64,000 bases of DNA from an uncultured Desulfovibrionaceae bacterium. Its GTDB lineage: Bacteria; Desulfobacterota; Desulfovibrionia; Desulfovibrionales; Desulfovibrionaceae. The notes under the pieces were generated by a model. The model was not told where the DNA came from and did not search any database. It worked only from the letters and a program-made list of their open reading frames with translations. Both the position numbers and the translations under genes were made by a program. Each line of letters starts with the position of its first letter. Positions within the stretch are counted from its first letter, which is position 1. Below are positions 1 through 8,062 of the stretch, one piece after another. The stretch lies in the NCBI GenBank assembly GCA_949299515.1, contig CASGAP010000012.1, positions 62,001 to 126,000 of the forward strand, written 5' to 3'.

Positions 1-971
1 AGTTTTTCTTGAATGTTTTGCAGATAAACTTTGCAGGTGCTTTGTTTTTCACGGAAACGGGTACGTGCATAAAGCTGGTCTGACCATAAATACGGCGGCA
101 CCAGAAAATTTAATGTGTTTGCAGCGGCATATTTTGTCGAAATACAGTCCTTATTGCCCACCACAAGCGTATTGTCCCGTATGCTGCGCTTGATAACATA
201 GAGCGGTTCTGTCCATGCAATGCCGAGGCCTTTTCGCTGTCCTTCCGTATAGGCCCATAAGCCTTTGTGTTCGGCAATTTTTTTGTATTCCTTTGTTTTA
301 TTGTCAAAATACAGCACGTCTCCGTGATTGTTCGGGGAAAAGTCATACTTTTGAGCGCCGGCCAGCAGAAAACTGCGGTAATCGTCATTGGGAACAAAGC
401 ATACTTCCTGACTTTCCTTGGGACAGGGGATTGTTATGTTCCGTTCTGCCATTTCGTTTTTTATGGCTTCTTTGGTTTTTCCGGCAAGAGGAAACAGGGC
501 GGAACGGAGATTTTCCAAAGGCGTCAGGGCAAGGAAATAGCTTTGGTCTTTGGTGATGTCCTCTGCGCATTGTATGCAGTTCCCGAATGTTTTGGTAAGC
601 TCATTTTCAAAAGGAACGGATTTTACGTAATGACCGGTGGCAAGTTTTTCCGCCCCCAGCTCTTTGGCTTTTTCAAGCAGTTTTCCGAACTTCATGCTCT
701 TGTTGCATAAGGCACAGGGATTGGGGGTTTGCGCGCTTTTGTACAGATCAAAAAAAGGGCGGACGACATTTTCGGAAAAATCGGCTCTTAAATCCGCAAT
801 ATGCAAAGAAATGCCGAGACTGCCGCAGACTGCCTGCAATGCCGGAACCGGATCGTTTTCCGTGTCGGTAAAGCGTGCGTGCAGAGCAAAGACATCGTGT
901 CCTTGTTCTTTTAAAGTTATTAAAGCATAGAGGCTGTCTATGCCGCCGCTTACCGCTACTGCAATTTTCAT
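1..971 (-). CDS. mnmA: tRNA-specific 2-thiouridylase MnmA (3' end outside window)
   Basis: This gene reads leftward and runs off the window edge, so only the first 323 codons are visible. MnmA thiolates U34 of tRNA-Lys, -Glu and -Gln using ATP and relayed sulfur. The N-terminus has the PP-loop motif SGGIDS right after the start. The segment TPNPCALCNK matches the family region that carries the first catalytic cysteine, and SQEVCF the region with the second. A GHY motif (LATGHYVK) lies between them. The ATG at 971-969 is the only start consistent with the P-loop being at the extreme N-terminus. E. coli MnmA is a little longer than 323 residues, so only a short C-terminal part should be missing. 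The family call is based on motifs read by eye. Confidence 0.9.
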   Translation of the reverse strand, partial: MKIAVAVSGGIDSLYALITLKEQGHDVFALHARFTDTENDPVPALQAVCGSLGISLHIADLRADFSENVVRPFFDLYKSAQTPNPCALCNKSMKFGKLLEKAKELGAEKLATGHYVKSVPFENELTKTFGNCIQCAEDITKDQSYFLALTPLENLRSALFPLAGKTKEAIKNEMAERNITIPCPKESQEVCFVPNDDYRSFLLAGAQKYDFSPNNHGDVLYFDNKTKEYKKIAEHKGLWAYTEGQRKGLGIAWTEPLYVIKRSIRDNTLVVGNKDCISTKYAAANTLNFLVPPYLWSDQLYARTRFREKQSTCKVYLQNIQEK

Positions 972-1046
972 AAAGCATTTATAAAAAATTTTTGCAGCCG
1001 CTGCAAGAAATTTTAACTATATCTAAAAATATTGATATAATTTAAC

Positions 1047-1075
1047 TTGACTGTATAAGGATATTTACATATAAA
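1047..1075 (+). promoter_or_regulatory. Sigma-70 promoter of sahR-ahcY
   Basis: TTGACT (1047-1052), a 17-base spacer and TATAAA (1070-1075) form a near-consensus promoter. Transcription would start near 1082, about 25 bases before the regulator's ATG at 1106. Confidence 0.75.
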
Positions 1076-1084
1076 CAAATAGCA

Positions 1085-1094
1085 ATATGCATAT
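1085..1094. promoter_or_regulatory. Palindrome ATATGCATAT, candidate SahR operator
   Basis: A perfect 10-base palindrome lies just downstream of the predicted start site and before the SD sequence of the ArsR-type regulator. ArsR-family repressors bind inverted repeats at their own promoters, so this is a reasonable autoregulatory site. I do not remember the experimentally defined SahR motif well enough to claim a match. A short AT-rich palindrome can also occur by chance. Confidence 0.35.
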
Positions 1095-1105
1095 GAAGGA
1101 AAACA

Positions 1106-2035
1106 ATGAACAGTCACGATATACTTAAAAATATCAAAGCATTAGCCGACGATACGAGGCTGCGGCTCGCTTATATCCTGTGGCATTATGAGCTTTCCGT
1201 AAATGAACTTGTGACCTTGCTGAATATGGGGCAGTCACGTGTTTCCAGGCATTTGAAAATCTTGACTGACGCAGGGCTTCTGCAGGCACGCCGTGACGGG
1301 CTGTGGGTTTTTTATAAAGCGGTGGAAGAAGGGGAAAACAAAAATTTTCTTTCTTCGGTTTTTTCCTTTCTTTCAAAAGATATTCAAAATGACTTGGATT
1401 TAGCGTCCCGCATAATCGAGGAACGTGCCGTCAAAACACGGCAGTTTTTCAACAGCATAGCCGACGACTGGGACGAACTCAACAAAGAAGTTTTAGGCGC
1501 TTTTTCCCTGCCTGACGAAGTGAAAGCCTCTGTGCCGGAAAACTGCCGCATAGCTGTTGATTTGGGCTGCGGCACCGGTGAAGTTTTGGACAAACTGCTG
1601 GACGTGAGCGAAACCGTCATCGGTGTTGACGGTTCGCCCAAAATGCTGGATTTGGCACGCCGCAGATTTAACGACAACATTAAAAAGCTTTCGCAGTTAT
1701 CCCTGCGCATCGGAGAACTTGACCATTTGCCGCTCAGGGATAAGGAAGCGCATTTTGCCTGCATCAATTTGGTCCTGCACCATCTTTCCGAACCTAAAAT
1801 TGCGCTTGGCGAAATCGAACGCGTACTGGCGCCGCAGGGTATTTTGTTTATCAGCGATTTTGTTCAGCATAAAGAAGAAAAAATGCGCAGCAACTATGGC
1901 GACAGGTGGCTTGGATTTACCAAAGAAACGCTGGAAGCCTATTTGCTGGAACTTGGCTTTAATATAATTCGGTATAAAACGCAAAAAGTGAAAATGGGCT
2001 TGCAGCTGCACTTGCTCATTGCACAAAAATCATAG
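1106..2035 (+). CDS. sahR: SahR-type ArsR regulator with C-terminal methyltransferase-like domain
   Basis: The 309-residue protein has an ArsR/SmtB winged helix at about residues 1-90 (including MGQSRVSRHLKIL, the recognition helix region). A class I SAM-methyltransferase fold follows at about 110-300, with motif I VDLGCGTGEV. This fusion next to ahcY is the arrangement of SahR, described in Desulfovibrio as a repressor of the S-adenosylmethionine cycle that senses S-adenosylhomocysteine through its methyltransferase-like domain. It is followed after 9 bases by ahcY, with the SD AGGAG between them, so the pair is almost certainly one transcript from the promoter at 1047. The ATG at 1106 has an AGGA just upstream. 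An authentic methyltransferase activity cannot be excluded. Confidence 0.85.
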   Translation: MNSHDILKNIKALADDTRLRLAYILWHYELSVNELVTLLNMGQSRVSRHLKILTDAGLLQARRDGLWVFYKAVEEGENKNFLSSVFSFLSKDIQNDLDLASRIIEERAVKTRQFFNSIADDWDELNKEVLGAFSLPDEVKASVPENCRIAVDLGCGTGEVLDKLLDVSETVIGVDGSPKMLDLARRRFNDNIKKLSQLSLRIGELDHLPLRDKEAHFACINLVLHHLSEPKIALGEIERVLAPQGILFISDFVQHKEEKMRSNYGDRWLGFTKETLEAYLLELGFNIIRYKTQKVKMGLQLHLLIAQKS

Positions 2036-2044
2036 GAGAAAACA

Positions 2045-3469
2045 ATGGCTGCACAAGAATTGGATCTTAGCTTGAATTACAAAGTTGCCGATATGGCGCT
2101 TGCGGATTTCGGCAAAAAAGAAATGCAACTGTCCGAACGCGAAATGCCCGGCCTTATGGAACTTATTGCCCGTTACGGCAAAGAAAAACCCCTGAAAGGA
2201 CTGAAAGTCACCGGCTCTTTGCATATGACCATTCAAACGGCTATGCTTATTAAAACCCTGTACGAACTCGGAGCCGATATCCGCTGGGCTTCCTGCAATA
2301 TTTTTTCAACGCAGGACCATGCTGCGGCAGCCATTGCCGAGCAGGGTTATGCAAAAGTTTTTGCCTGGAAAGGCGAAACCCTCGAAGATTACTGGTGGTG
2401 CACGGAAATGGCTCTGACTTGGCCCGACGGTTCCGGCCCTGATCTTATCGTTGACGACGGCGGCGACGCAACTCTGCTTATCCATTACGGCATTCAGGCC
2501 GAAAACGATCCGAGCTTTTTGGATAAACAGTGCGGCAGCAAAGAAGAAGAATGCATTATGGAAAGGCTGAAACTTTCCTATAAAAACGATCCCAAACGCT
2601 GGCACAAAATTGTTCCGTCAATCCGCGGCGTATCCGAAGAAACCACCACAGGCGTACACCGTTTGTATCAAATGGAAAAAGAAGGAAAACTTTTGTTCCC
2701 GGCCATCAACGTAAACGATGCCGTAACAAAATCCAAATTCGACAACCTTTACGGCTGCCGCGAATCTTTGGCTGACGGCATTAAACGCGCTACCGACATT
2801 ATGATTGCCGGCAAAGTTGTCTGCGTTTGCGGCTACGGGGACGTAGGCAAAGGCTGCGCCCAGTCCATGCGCGGTCTCGGCGCACGCGTGCTTATTACGG
2901 AAATTGACCCCATCTGCGCTCTGCAGGCTGCCATGGAAGGCTATGAAGTCGTTACCGTTGAGGACGCTCTGCCGATTGCCGATATTTATGTAACGGCTAC
3001 AGGCAACTACCATGTTCTGACCGGCGAACACCTCAATAAAATGAAAGACGAAGCCATTGTCTGCAATATCGGACACTTTGACAACGAAATTGATATGGCT
3101 TGGCTTGAAAGCAATAAAGAATGCAAAAAAATGCAGATTAAGCCCCAGGTTGACAAATGGACTTTGCCCAGCGGCAACAGCATTATCGTTCTTGCCGAAG
3201 GCAGACTTGTTAACCTTGGCTGCGCAACAGGCCACCCAAGCTTTGTTATGTCCAACTCCTTTACCAACCAGGTTGTTGCACAGCTTGAACTTGCAAGCAA
3301 GAAACTGGAAACCAAAGTTTACACCCTGCCTAAAAAGCTTGACGAAGAAGTTGCGCGCCTGCATCTTTCCCGTCTTGGCGCAAAGCTGACCAAGCTTACG
3401 CAGCAGCAGGCCGACTATATCGGCGTAATCGTGGACGGCCCCTATAAGCCGGATCATTACAGATATTAA
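2045..3469 (+). CDS. ahcY: Adenosylhomocysteinase
   Basis: This enzyme reversibly hydrolyses S-adenosylhomocysteine to adenosine and homocysteine in the cytoplasm, with bound NAD, and so relieves product inhibition of methyltransferases. The 474-residue length is typical for the family. The NAD-binding glycine-rich loop [10 protein letters not shown] lies near residue 265, and the C-terminus KPDHYRY is characteristic. An SD AGGAGAAAAC precedes the ATG. It is co-transcribed with the SahR-type regulator upstream and closed by the terminator at 3494, so the unit is a self-contained SAH detoxification and sensing operon. No anomalies seen. Confidence 0.97.
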   Translation: MAAQELDLSLNYKVADMALADFGKKEMQLSEREMPGLMELIARYGKEKPLKGLKVTGSLHMTIQTAMLIKTLYELGADIRWASCNIFSTQDHAAAAIAEQGYAKVFAWKGETLEDYWWCTEMALTWPDGSGPDLIVDDGGDATLLIHYGIQAENDPSFLDKQCGSKEEECIMERLKLSYKNDPKRWHKIVPSIRGVSEETTTGVHRLYQMEKEGKLLFPAINVNDAVTKSKFDNLYGCRESLADGIKRATDIMIAGKVVCVCGYGDVGKGCAQSMRGLGARVLITEIDPICALQAAMEGYEVVTVEDALPIADIYVTATGNYHVLTGEHLNKMKDEAIVCNIGHFDNEIDMAWLESNKECKKMQIKPQVDKWTLPSGNSIIVLAEGRLVNLGCATGHPSFVMSNSFTNQVVAQLELASKKLETKVYTLPKKLDEEVARLHLSRLGAKLTKLTQQQADYIGVIVDGPYKPDHYRY

Positions 3470-3493
3470 TATTTAGTAATATCAATAAATTAT

Positions 3494-3523
3494 AAAAAGG
3501 CTTCGTTTGAGGCCTTTTTTATT
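3494..3523 (+). terminator. Rho-independent terminator after ahcY
   Basis: AAAAAGGC pairs with GCCTTTTT around a 10-base loop, and T-rich sequence follows. It lies 25 bases past the ahcY stop. Confidence 0.85.
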
Positions 3524-3566
3524 TTTACGGCGCGCATAAAATTTAATAAAAATTAATAAAAAAAAC

Positions 3567-3595
3567 TTGACGGCAGTAGGCTTAGCAATTATATA
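3567..3595 (+). promoter_or_regulatory. Promoter of the tRNA-Val / thrS region
   Basis: TTGACG (3567-3572), a 17-base spacer and TATATA (3590-3595) lie 30 bases before the mature tRNA 5' end. It is the only strong promoter seen between the ahcY terminator and thrS, so it may serve tRNA-Val and, by readthrough, thrS-infC. Confidence 0.7.
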
Positions 3596-3624
3596 TAGCT
3601 TTCAAGAAAACAATATACATAAAT

Positions 3625-3699
3625 AGGCGTGTGGCTCAGGGGTAGAGCACTTCCTTGACACGGAAGGGGTCAGCAGTTCAAGTCTGCTCATGCCTACCA
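3625..3699 (+). tRNA. tRNA-Val (GAC)
   Basis: The sequence folds into a complete cloverleaf. The acceptor AGGCGTG pairs with CATGCCT (one G-T pair). The D stem is GCTC/GAGC, the anticodon stem CTTCC/GGAAG with loop TTGACAC, and the T stem AGCAG/CTGCT with loop TTCAAGT. The discriminator is A and CCA is encoded. Anticodon GAC reads GUC and GUU valine codons. Confidence 0.95.
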
Positions 3700-3702
3700 T
3701 AA

Positions 3703-3736
3703 ATATAAGAGGGGGCAAGTCCTCCTTTTCTTATAT
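3703..3736 (+). other. Hairpin between tRNA-Val and thrS
   Basis: ATATAAGA (3703-3710) pairs perfectly with TCTTATAT (3729-3736). Inside it GGGGG pairs with CCTCC around CAAGT, leaving a small T bulge. No T-run follows, so it is not a standard terminator. It could be a tRNA 3'-processing or mRNA-stability element, or it could weaken readthrough into thrS, whose ATG is 25 bases further on. Confidence 0.5.
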
Positions 3737-3760
3737 ATTCAATGTAGCGGAGTTTGGCAT

Positions 3761-5698
3761 ATGAAAATTGCAATTGAAGACAAAGAGATTGAAGCGGCGG
3801 AACATTCCGTTATCGCCGATTTGCTGAAGGAACATCTTTCCGGAAAAAAATTTAAAACCTGTATTGCCGCTAAAATTAACGGAGACACGCTGCTTGATTT
3901 GTCCGCAGCCGTTCCCGCCGACACCACTGCCATAACTCCCGTTACCGCCGACAGCGAAGAAGGTCTGCAGATTCTGCGCCATTCAGCATCTCACATCATG
4001 GCTCAGGCCGTGCAGAAACTTTTTCCGGGCACAAAAGTTACCATCGGCCCTTCCATTGAAAACGGCTTTTATTATGATTTTGATGCCGAACGTCCTTTCA
4101 CGCTCCAGGATTTGGAAGCAATCGAAAAGGAAATGCAGAAAATCATAGACAATCATCTTGATTTTGAACGTTCCGTTATGACAAAACAAGATGCCATTGC
4201 TTTTTTTAATAATATGGGAGAAACATATAAGGCCGAAATTATTTCTGAAATTGATGCCGATACGGTTTCTTTGTATAAACAGGGCGATTTTGTGGATCTG
4301 TGCCGCGGCCCGCATATTCCGAACACGTCTTTTGTCAAAGCGTTTAAGCTTATGTCCGTTGCGGGCGCTTACTGGCGCGGTGATGAGAAAAACCGTATGC
4401 TTTCCCGTATTTACGGAACCGCTTTTGCTGACGAAAAAGCATTGAAAGCATATCTTAACAGACTGGAAGAAGCAAAAAGACGCGATCACAGAAAACTCGG
4501 CAAAGAACTTGAGCTTTTTACTTTCCATGAAGATGTTGCTCCGGGTATGGCTTTTTGGCTTCCGAAAGGCATGATGCTCAGAACTGTTTTGGAAGATTTT
4601 CTGCGCCGCGAACATTTGAAACGCGGTTATGAATTGGTGCAGGGTCCGCAGATTATGCGCAAGGAACTCTGGGAAAAATCCGGACATTACGACCATTACC
4701 GTCAAAATATGTATTTTACCGAAATTGAAAATGCGGTACACGGCGTAAAACCCATGAACTGCGTCGGACATCTTTTGATGTACAATAATTCTCTGCACAG
4801 CTACCGCGAACTGCCGGTGCGTATGTTTGAACTTGGTCTGGTACACCGTCACGAAATGAGCGGTGCGCTCCACGGACTTCTGCGCGTGCGTCAGTTTACG
4901 CAGGATGATGCCCATATTATTTGTACTCCTGAACAGCTTGAAGATGAAATTATTAAAATCATGAACTTCTCAGCCGACCTTATGGCTTTGTTCGGCTTTA
5001 CCTATAAACTTTTTATTTCCACCAGACCTGCGGACAGCATAGGCACGGACGAGGCCTGGGAACTTTCCACCAATGCGCTTATTCAGGCAGTGAAAAAAGA
5101 AGGCAAAGAATACCAAATCAACGAAGGTGACGGTGCTTTCTACGGACCGAAAATAGATATTAAAGTAACCGACGCTATCGGCCGCGAATGGCAGCTTTCC
5201 ACTATTCAGGTGGACTTTAACCTTCCGGAACGCTTTGAGCTCGAATACGTAGGCCAAGACGGCGAACGGCACAGACCTGTTATGGTGCACCGTGCTATTT
5301 TGGGTTCTTTGGAACGCTTTATCGGCGTGCTTACCGAACATTATGCGGGAGCTTTCCCGACTTGGCTTGCTCCGGTTCAGGCAAGGATTTTAAACGTAAC
5401 CGATGCGCAGCTTGATTTTACCAATGAAGCCGTGAAAAAACTGCAGGCTGCCGGAATTCGTGTTGAAGCCGATACCAGAAACGAAAAGCTTGGCTTTAAA
5501 GTTCGTGAAGCACAGCTTGCAAAAATACCCTTTATTCTTGTTGTAGGGGATAAGGAAGTTGAAGAGGGCGGCCTCAATATACGCCTTCGCACGGGTGAAA
5601 ACTTAGGGTTGCAGTCCATTGACGAAACCATAAAAACTATCCGTGAAGACAGTGATAAACCATTTAAAACCGGAGGGATGAGCTATAGCTTCGCCTAA
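3761..5698 (+). CDS. thrS: Threonyl-tRNA synthetase
   Basis: This class II synthetase charges tRNA-Thr. At 645 residues it has the full architecture: a TGS domain (about 1-60), an editing domain with HSASH near residue 73, a catalytic core with NCVGHLLMY and a motif 2-type RHEMSGALHGLLR, motif 3-like GSLERFIGVL, and a C-terminal anticodon-binding domain. The ATG at 3761 is preceded by GGAG. The 3' end overlaps the proposed infC start by 14 bases, so the two genes are translationally linked. Regulation may involve the hairpin just upstream; no T-box-like leader is visible. Confidence 0.97.
   Translation: MKIAIEDKEIEAAEHSVIADLLKEHLSGKKFKTCIAAKINGDTLLDLSAAVPADTTAITPVTADSEEGLQILRHSASHIMAQAVQKLFPGTKVTIGPSIENGFYYDFDAERPFTLQDLEAIEKEMQKIIDNHLDFERSVMTKQDAIAFFNNMGETYKAEIISEIDADTVSLYKQGDFVDLCRGPHIPNTSFVKAFKLMSVAGAYWRGDEKNRMLSRIYGTAFADEKALKAYLNRLEEAKRRDHRKLGKELELFTFHEDVAPGMAFWLPKGMMLRTVLEDFLRREHLKRGYELVQGPQIMRKELWEKSGHYDHYRQNMYFTEIENAVHGVKPMNCVGHLLMYNNSLHSYRELPVRMFELGLVHRHEMSGALHGLLRVRQFTQDDAHIICTPEQLEDEIIKIMNFSADLMALFGFTYKLFISTRPADSIGTDEAWELSTNALIQAVKKEGKEYQINEGDGAFYGPKIDIKVTDAIGREWQLSTIQVDFNLPERFELEYVGQDGERHRPVMVHRAILGSLERFIGVLTEHYAGAFPTWLAPVQARILNVTDAQLDFTNEAVKKLQAAGIRVEADTRNEKLGFKVREAQLAKIPFILVVGDKEVEEGGLNIRLRTGENLGLQSIDETIKTIREDSDKPFKTGGMSYSFA
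5672..5687 (+). promoter_or_regulatory. SD and ATA start codon of infC
   Basis: GGAGGG (5672-5677) is followed 7 bases later by ATA (5685-5687) in the infC frame. No ATG exists in that frame near the gene start, and the next in-frame candidate, GTG at 5718, has no SD. IF3 genes in many bacteria use AUU, AUC or AUA because IF3 itself rejects such codons, giving autoregulation, so ATA is the preferred start. Confidence 0.7.
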
Positions 5699-6239
5699 TG
5701 TTAAACCACGTCGTGACGTGCCGCAGCAGGACGGTACCAGACGCAATGAACAAATCCGAGCACGCGAAGTTCGTGTTATCGGTGCGGAAGGGGAACAAAT
5801 TGGTATTCTTTCTAAGCAGGAAGCTATCGACCTTGCTAAAGAGCACGGACTTGACCTTGTAGAAGTAGCTGCAACGGCAGATCCGCCTGTCTGCCGTATT
5901 ATGGATTTCGGTAAATTCAAATACGAGCAGCAGCAAAAGAAAAAAGAACAAAAGAAAAACCAAACTGTTGTCCAAATTAAGGAAATTAAAATCCGCCCCA
6001 AAACGGATGATCATGACTATGAAACCAAACTGCGTCATATCCGCCGCTTCTTGGAAGACGGTGACCGCTGTAAAGTAACCGTATTCTTCAGAGGAAGGGA
6101 AATTGTTCATAAAAGCCGCGGGCAGGCAATTTTAGACCGTATCGCCGAAGATACGAAAGATTTAGGCAAAGTGGAGTCCGAACAAAATGCTGAAGGCCGT
6201 ACTTTGCAGATATTGCTTATTCCTCTCGGAAAAAAATAA
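5685..6239 (+). CDS. infC: Translation initiation factor IF-3
   Basis: IF3 binds the 30S subunit, prevents premature 50S joining and monitors start-codon fidelity. With the ATA start the protein has 184 residues, with an N-terminal domain (RRNEQIRAREVRVIG), a lysine-rich linker (about YEQQQKKKEQKKNQ) and a C-terminal domain (KEIKIRPKTDDHDYETK) in the normal order. The start overlaps the end of thrS and uses an SD inside the thrS coding region. Uncommonly, it is not followed by rpmI and rplT: a strong terminator comes 3 bases after the stop and the next gene is convergent. If the start were GTG at 5718 the protein would be 173 residues. Confidence 0.93.
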   Translation: MASPNVKPRRDVPQQDGTRRNEQIRAREVRVIGAEGEQIGILSKQEAIDLAKEHGLDLVEVAATADPPVCRIMDFGKFKYEQQQKKKEQKKNQTVVQIKEIKIRPKTDDHDYETKLRHIRRFLEDGDRCKVTVFFRGREIVHKSRGQAILDRIAEDTKDLGKVESEQNAEGRTLQILLIPLGKK

Positions 6240-6242
6240 TCG

Positions 6243-6270
6243 AAAACGCCGGAATTTCCGGCGTTTTTTT
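6243..6270 (+). terminator. Rho-independent terminator after infC
   Basis: AAAACGCCGG pairs with CCGGCGTTTT around AATTT and a T-run follows. The A-tract before the stem makes it usable from the opposite strand too, for the convergent gene ending at 6292. Confidence 0.92.
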
Positions 6271-6291
6271 ATGGCTGTTTTGTCTGTTTGC

Positions 6292-7920
6292 TTATTCAGA
6301 GATATATCGGACAGGGGAGTGCGGGTCAAAAATTTTTTCACGGCACATTTTCTGCAAAAGAAACATGGTTAGGGCGGTTTTTGCTTTTCTGTCGGTATAC
6401 CAGCCTTTGCTGTTCAGTTCGTTCAGTATGCCTGCATATACTTGGTCTGAAAAAAAAGACCGTATGTATTTGTTTGCATTATTCCTAAATATCAGTTTGA
6501 TAAAATCATTTTCTGTATGTATTTCCCGCTCTGTGCCGCTTGGCTGCGGCAGCGGCGTATATTTGATACAAAAATTTTTGAAGGTATCTGTTTTTCGCGG
6601 ATATTTTTTTTGTATGAGCATGGCTGTTTTTAATGTGGACTCTTCTATTTTTTTTCCGCTGTCAAAGCGCACCGATAAAAGTTCGGGAAAATATCTTTGA
6701 AAAATTACTGCAGTCAAAAGCATGGGGTCTTTTTTGTTTGTTATGCTGATTTCGTACAGCATGGGGTCCAGCAAAGGGGCTATCCAAAAAATATTTACAG
6801 GCAGATATTCTATGGTCATTTTGCCGAAATGGCTGCGCATACGCGTATTTTTATACAGTGTGGATAATGTATTGCTGTGCTGTGTTTTTTGAATTTCCGC
6901 GAAAGATTGCTGTAAAATTTCTCTGAAGCACTGCCGGAAATCGTATTGCTGTCCGTATTCCTGCGGAATGTATTTTTGCAGAAAATTTTCTTGGGTGCCG
7001 TTCCACACGCCGCGAAGGCATTCACCGCCCGCACCTGAAAAGTTAAATATAGGCTGTACGTAAAATTTTGTGTAAAAACGGCAGTTGCTGTGCAGGCCAA
7101 ACTTGCTGTAAAAAGAAGTCAGCAGGGAATTTTCGTATGACAGCCACTGTGTTTTTTCGTCTGAATGTTTATTGATTCTGAAATTGAATTTGTTTCCCAG
7201 CTGCGCTGCCAATAATAAATCTTCTATGTGATTTTCGTCGTCGTAACTGTTAAATCGGATATTTCTTAATAATTGGACGTGTTCGCGGCTTATAGTCAGA
7301 GTCAGTCGTGAATCAAAACCTCCTGAAAGGTCAAAAGATACATTCTGCGTGTTAATTGCCTGTTTCAAAAAACATGAGAATTTATTGTGCCAACTATCCA
7401 AAATTTCAAAAGTTTCCGGCGAGTCAACGGAATATATGCCTTCATGCTGATCAATGGGAAAACATTCCAGTATTTTTTCTTTGATTTTAATGCTTACCAG
7501 TACGTTTTTCGGCAGCTGGACTATGCCTCGCACGGGAGTTCGGGAACTGGAAAAGGAAGCAAGCGGTTCCAAAATAAAATAACGGGTATACGTCTCGTCG
7601 GGTTCCAAATTAAATTTTTTGTATAAATGGCAGACAAGTGCAAAAAAAGAATTGGAAAGAGCAAAATATTCTTTTTCCCTGAACAGGAACAGTCCGAAAA
7701 AGCCCCAATAATCCTGCTGAATGATAATTTTATTTTTATTGACAAGTATGTTGACGTAAGTTCCGCATTCTTTGTTGTCGATAAATTTGCCGTAATGGCT
7801 TATATTGGCGGCAAATCCTGTTTTATCAATCACAAAACCGTACAGTTTGCTTTCCGTCTGTTCCAGGCTGTCGCTGTCCAATATAAAAAAATGTTCTGTT
7901 ATATTTGCGAATGAGTTCAT
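6292..7920 (-). CDS. Asparagine synthase-like protein without a glutaminase domain
   Basis: The 542-residue protein has an AsnB-type PP-loop, DLSGGFDSR, at about residues 197-205, followed by an asparagine-synthase-like core (LLLAAQLGNKF). The first 190 residues resemble the GATase part only in its last strands (QQDYWGFFGLFLF, YFALSN). There is no Cys at position 2, so ammonia from glutamine is not expected. Such proteins occur in modification of surface glycans, peptides or antibiotics, but nothing nearby names the substrate. The frame is open far upstream into hom, but ATG 7920 has AGAGGT before it and begins the conserved part, so I place the start there. It is monocistronic, convergent with infC and divergent from hom. 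AT-rich codons and an isolated position suggest an accessory gene. Confidence 0.6.
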   Translation of the reverse strand: MNSFANITEHFFILDSDSLEQTESKLYGFVIDKTGFAANISHYGKFIDNKECGTYVNILVNKNKIIIQQDYWGFFGLFLFREKEYFALSNSFFALVCHLYKKFNLEPDETYTRYFILEPLASFSSSRTPVRGIVQLPKNVLVSIKIKEKILECFPIDQHEGIYSVDSPETFEILDSWHNKFSCFLKQAINTQNVSFDLSGGFDSRLTLTISREHVQLLRNIRFNSYDDENHIEDLLLAAQLGNKFNFRINKHSDEKTQWLSYENSLLTSFYSKFGLHSNCRFYTKFYVQPIFNFSGAGGECLRGVWNGTQENFLQKYIPQEYGQQYDFRQCFREILQQSFAEIQKTQHSNTLSTLYKNTRMRSHFGKMTIEYLPVNIFWIAPLLDPMLYEISITNKKDPMLLTAVIFQRYFPELLSVRFDSGKKIEESTLKTAMLIQKKYPRKTDTFKNFCIKYTPLPQPSGTEREIHTENDFIKLIFRNNANKYIRSFFSDQVYAGILNELNSKGWYTDRKAKTALTMFLLQKMCREKIFDPHSPVRYISE

Positions 7921-8002
7921 GGATACCTCTTTTAAAACTATAGATAATGTAACGGCAAAAATCAATTGCCGTTCCGCAAAAATTAATTGTTTGCATAAAA
8001 TG

Positions 8003-8031
8003 TAGACTTTTGCTTTGTTATTGGCTATATT
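8003..8031 (+). promoter_or_regulatory. Promoter of hom
   Basis: TAGACT (8003-8008), a 17-base spacer and TATATT (8026-8031) lie 32 bases before the hom ATG. The -10 matches well and the -35 moderately. Confidence 0.5.
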
Positions 8032-8062
8032 AATTTGTAAATTCAATTTCAGACAGGTGTTT

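Noticed and set aside
2618-3457. Open frame antisense to ahcY
   Set aside because: Same reason: complete overlap with a strongly conserved enzyme and no independent signals.
3700-3760. T-box or classical terminator before thrS
   Set aside because: No specifier loop or T-box bulge sequence is present, and the hairpin has no U-run.
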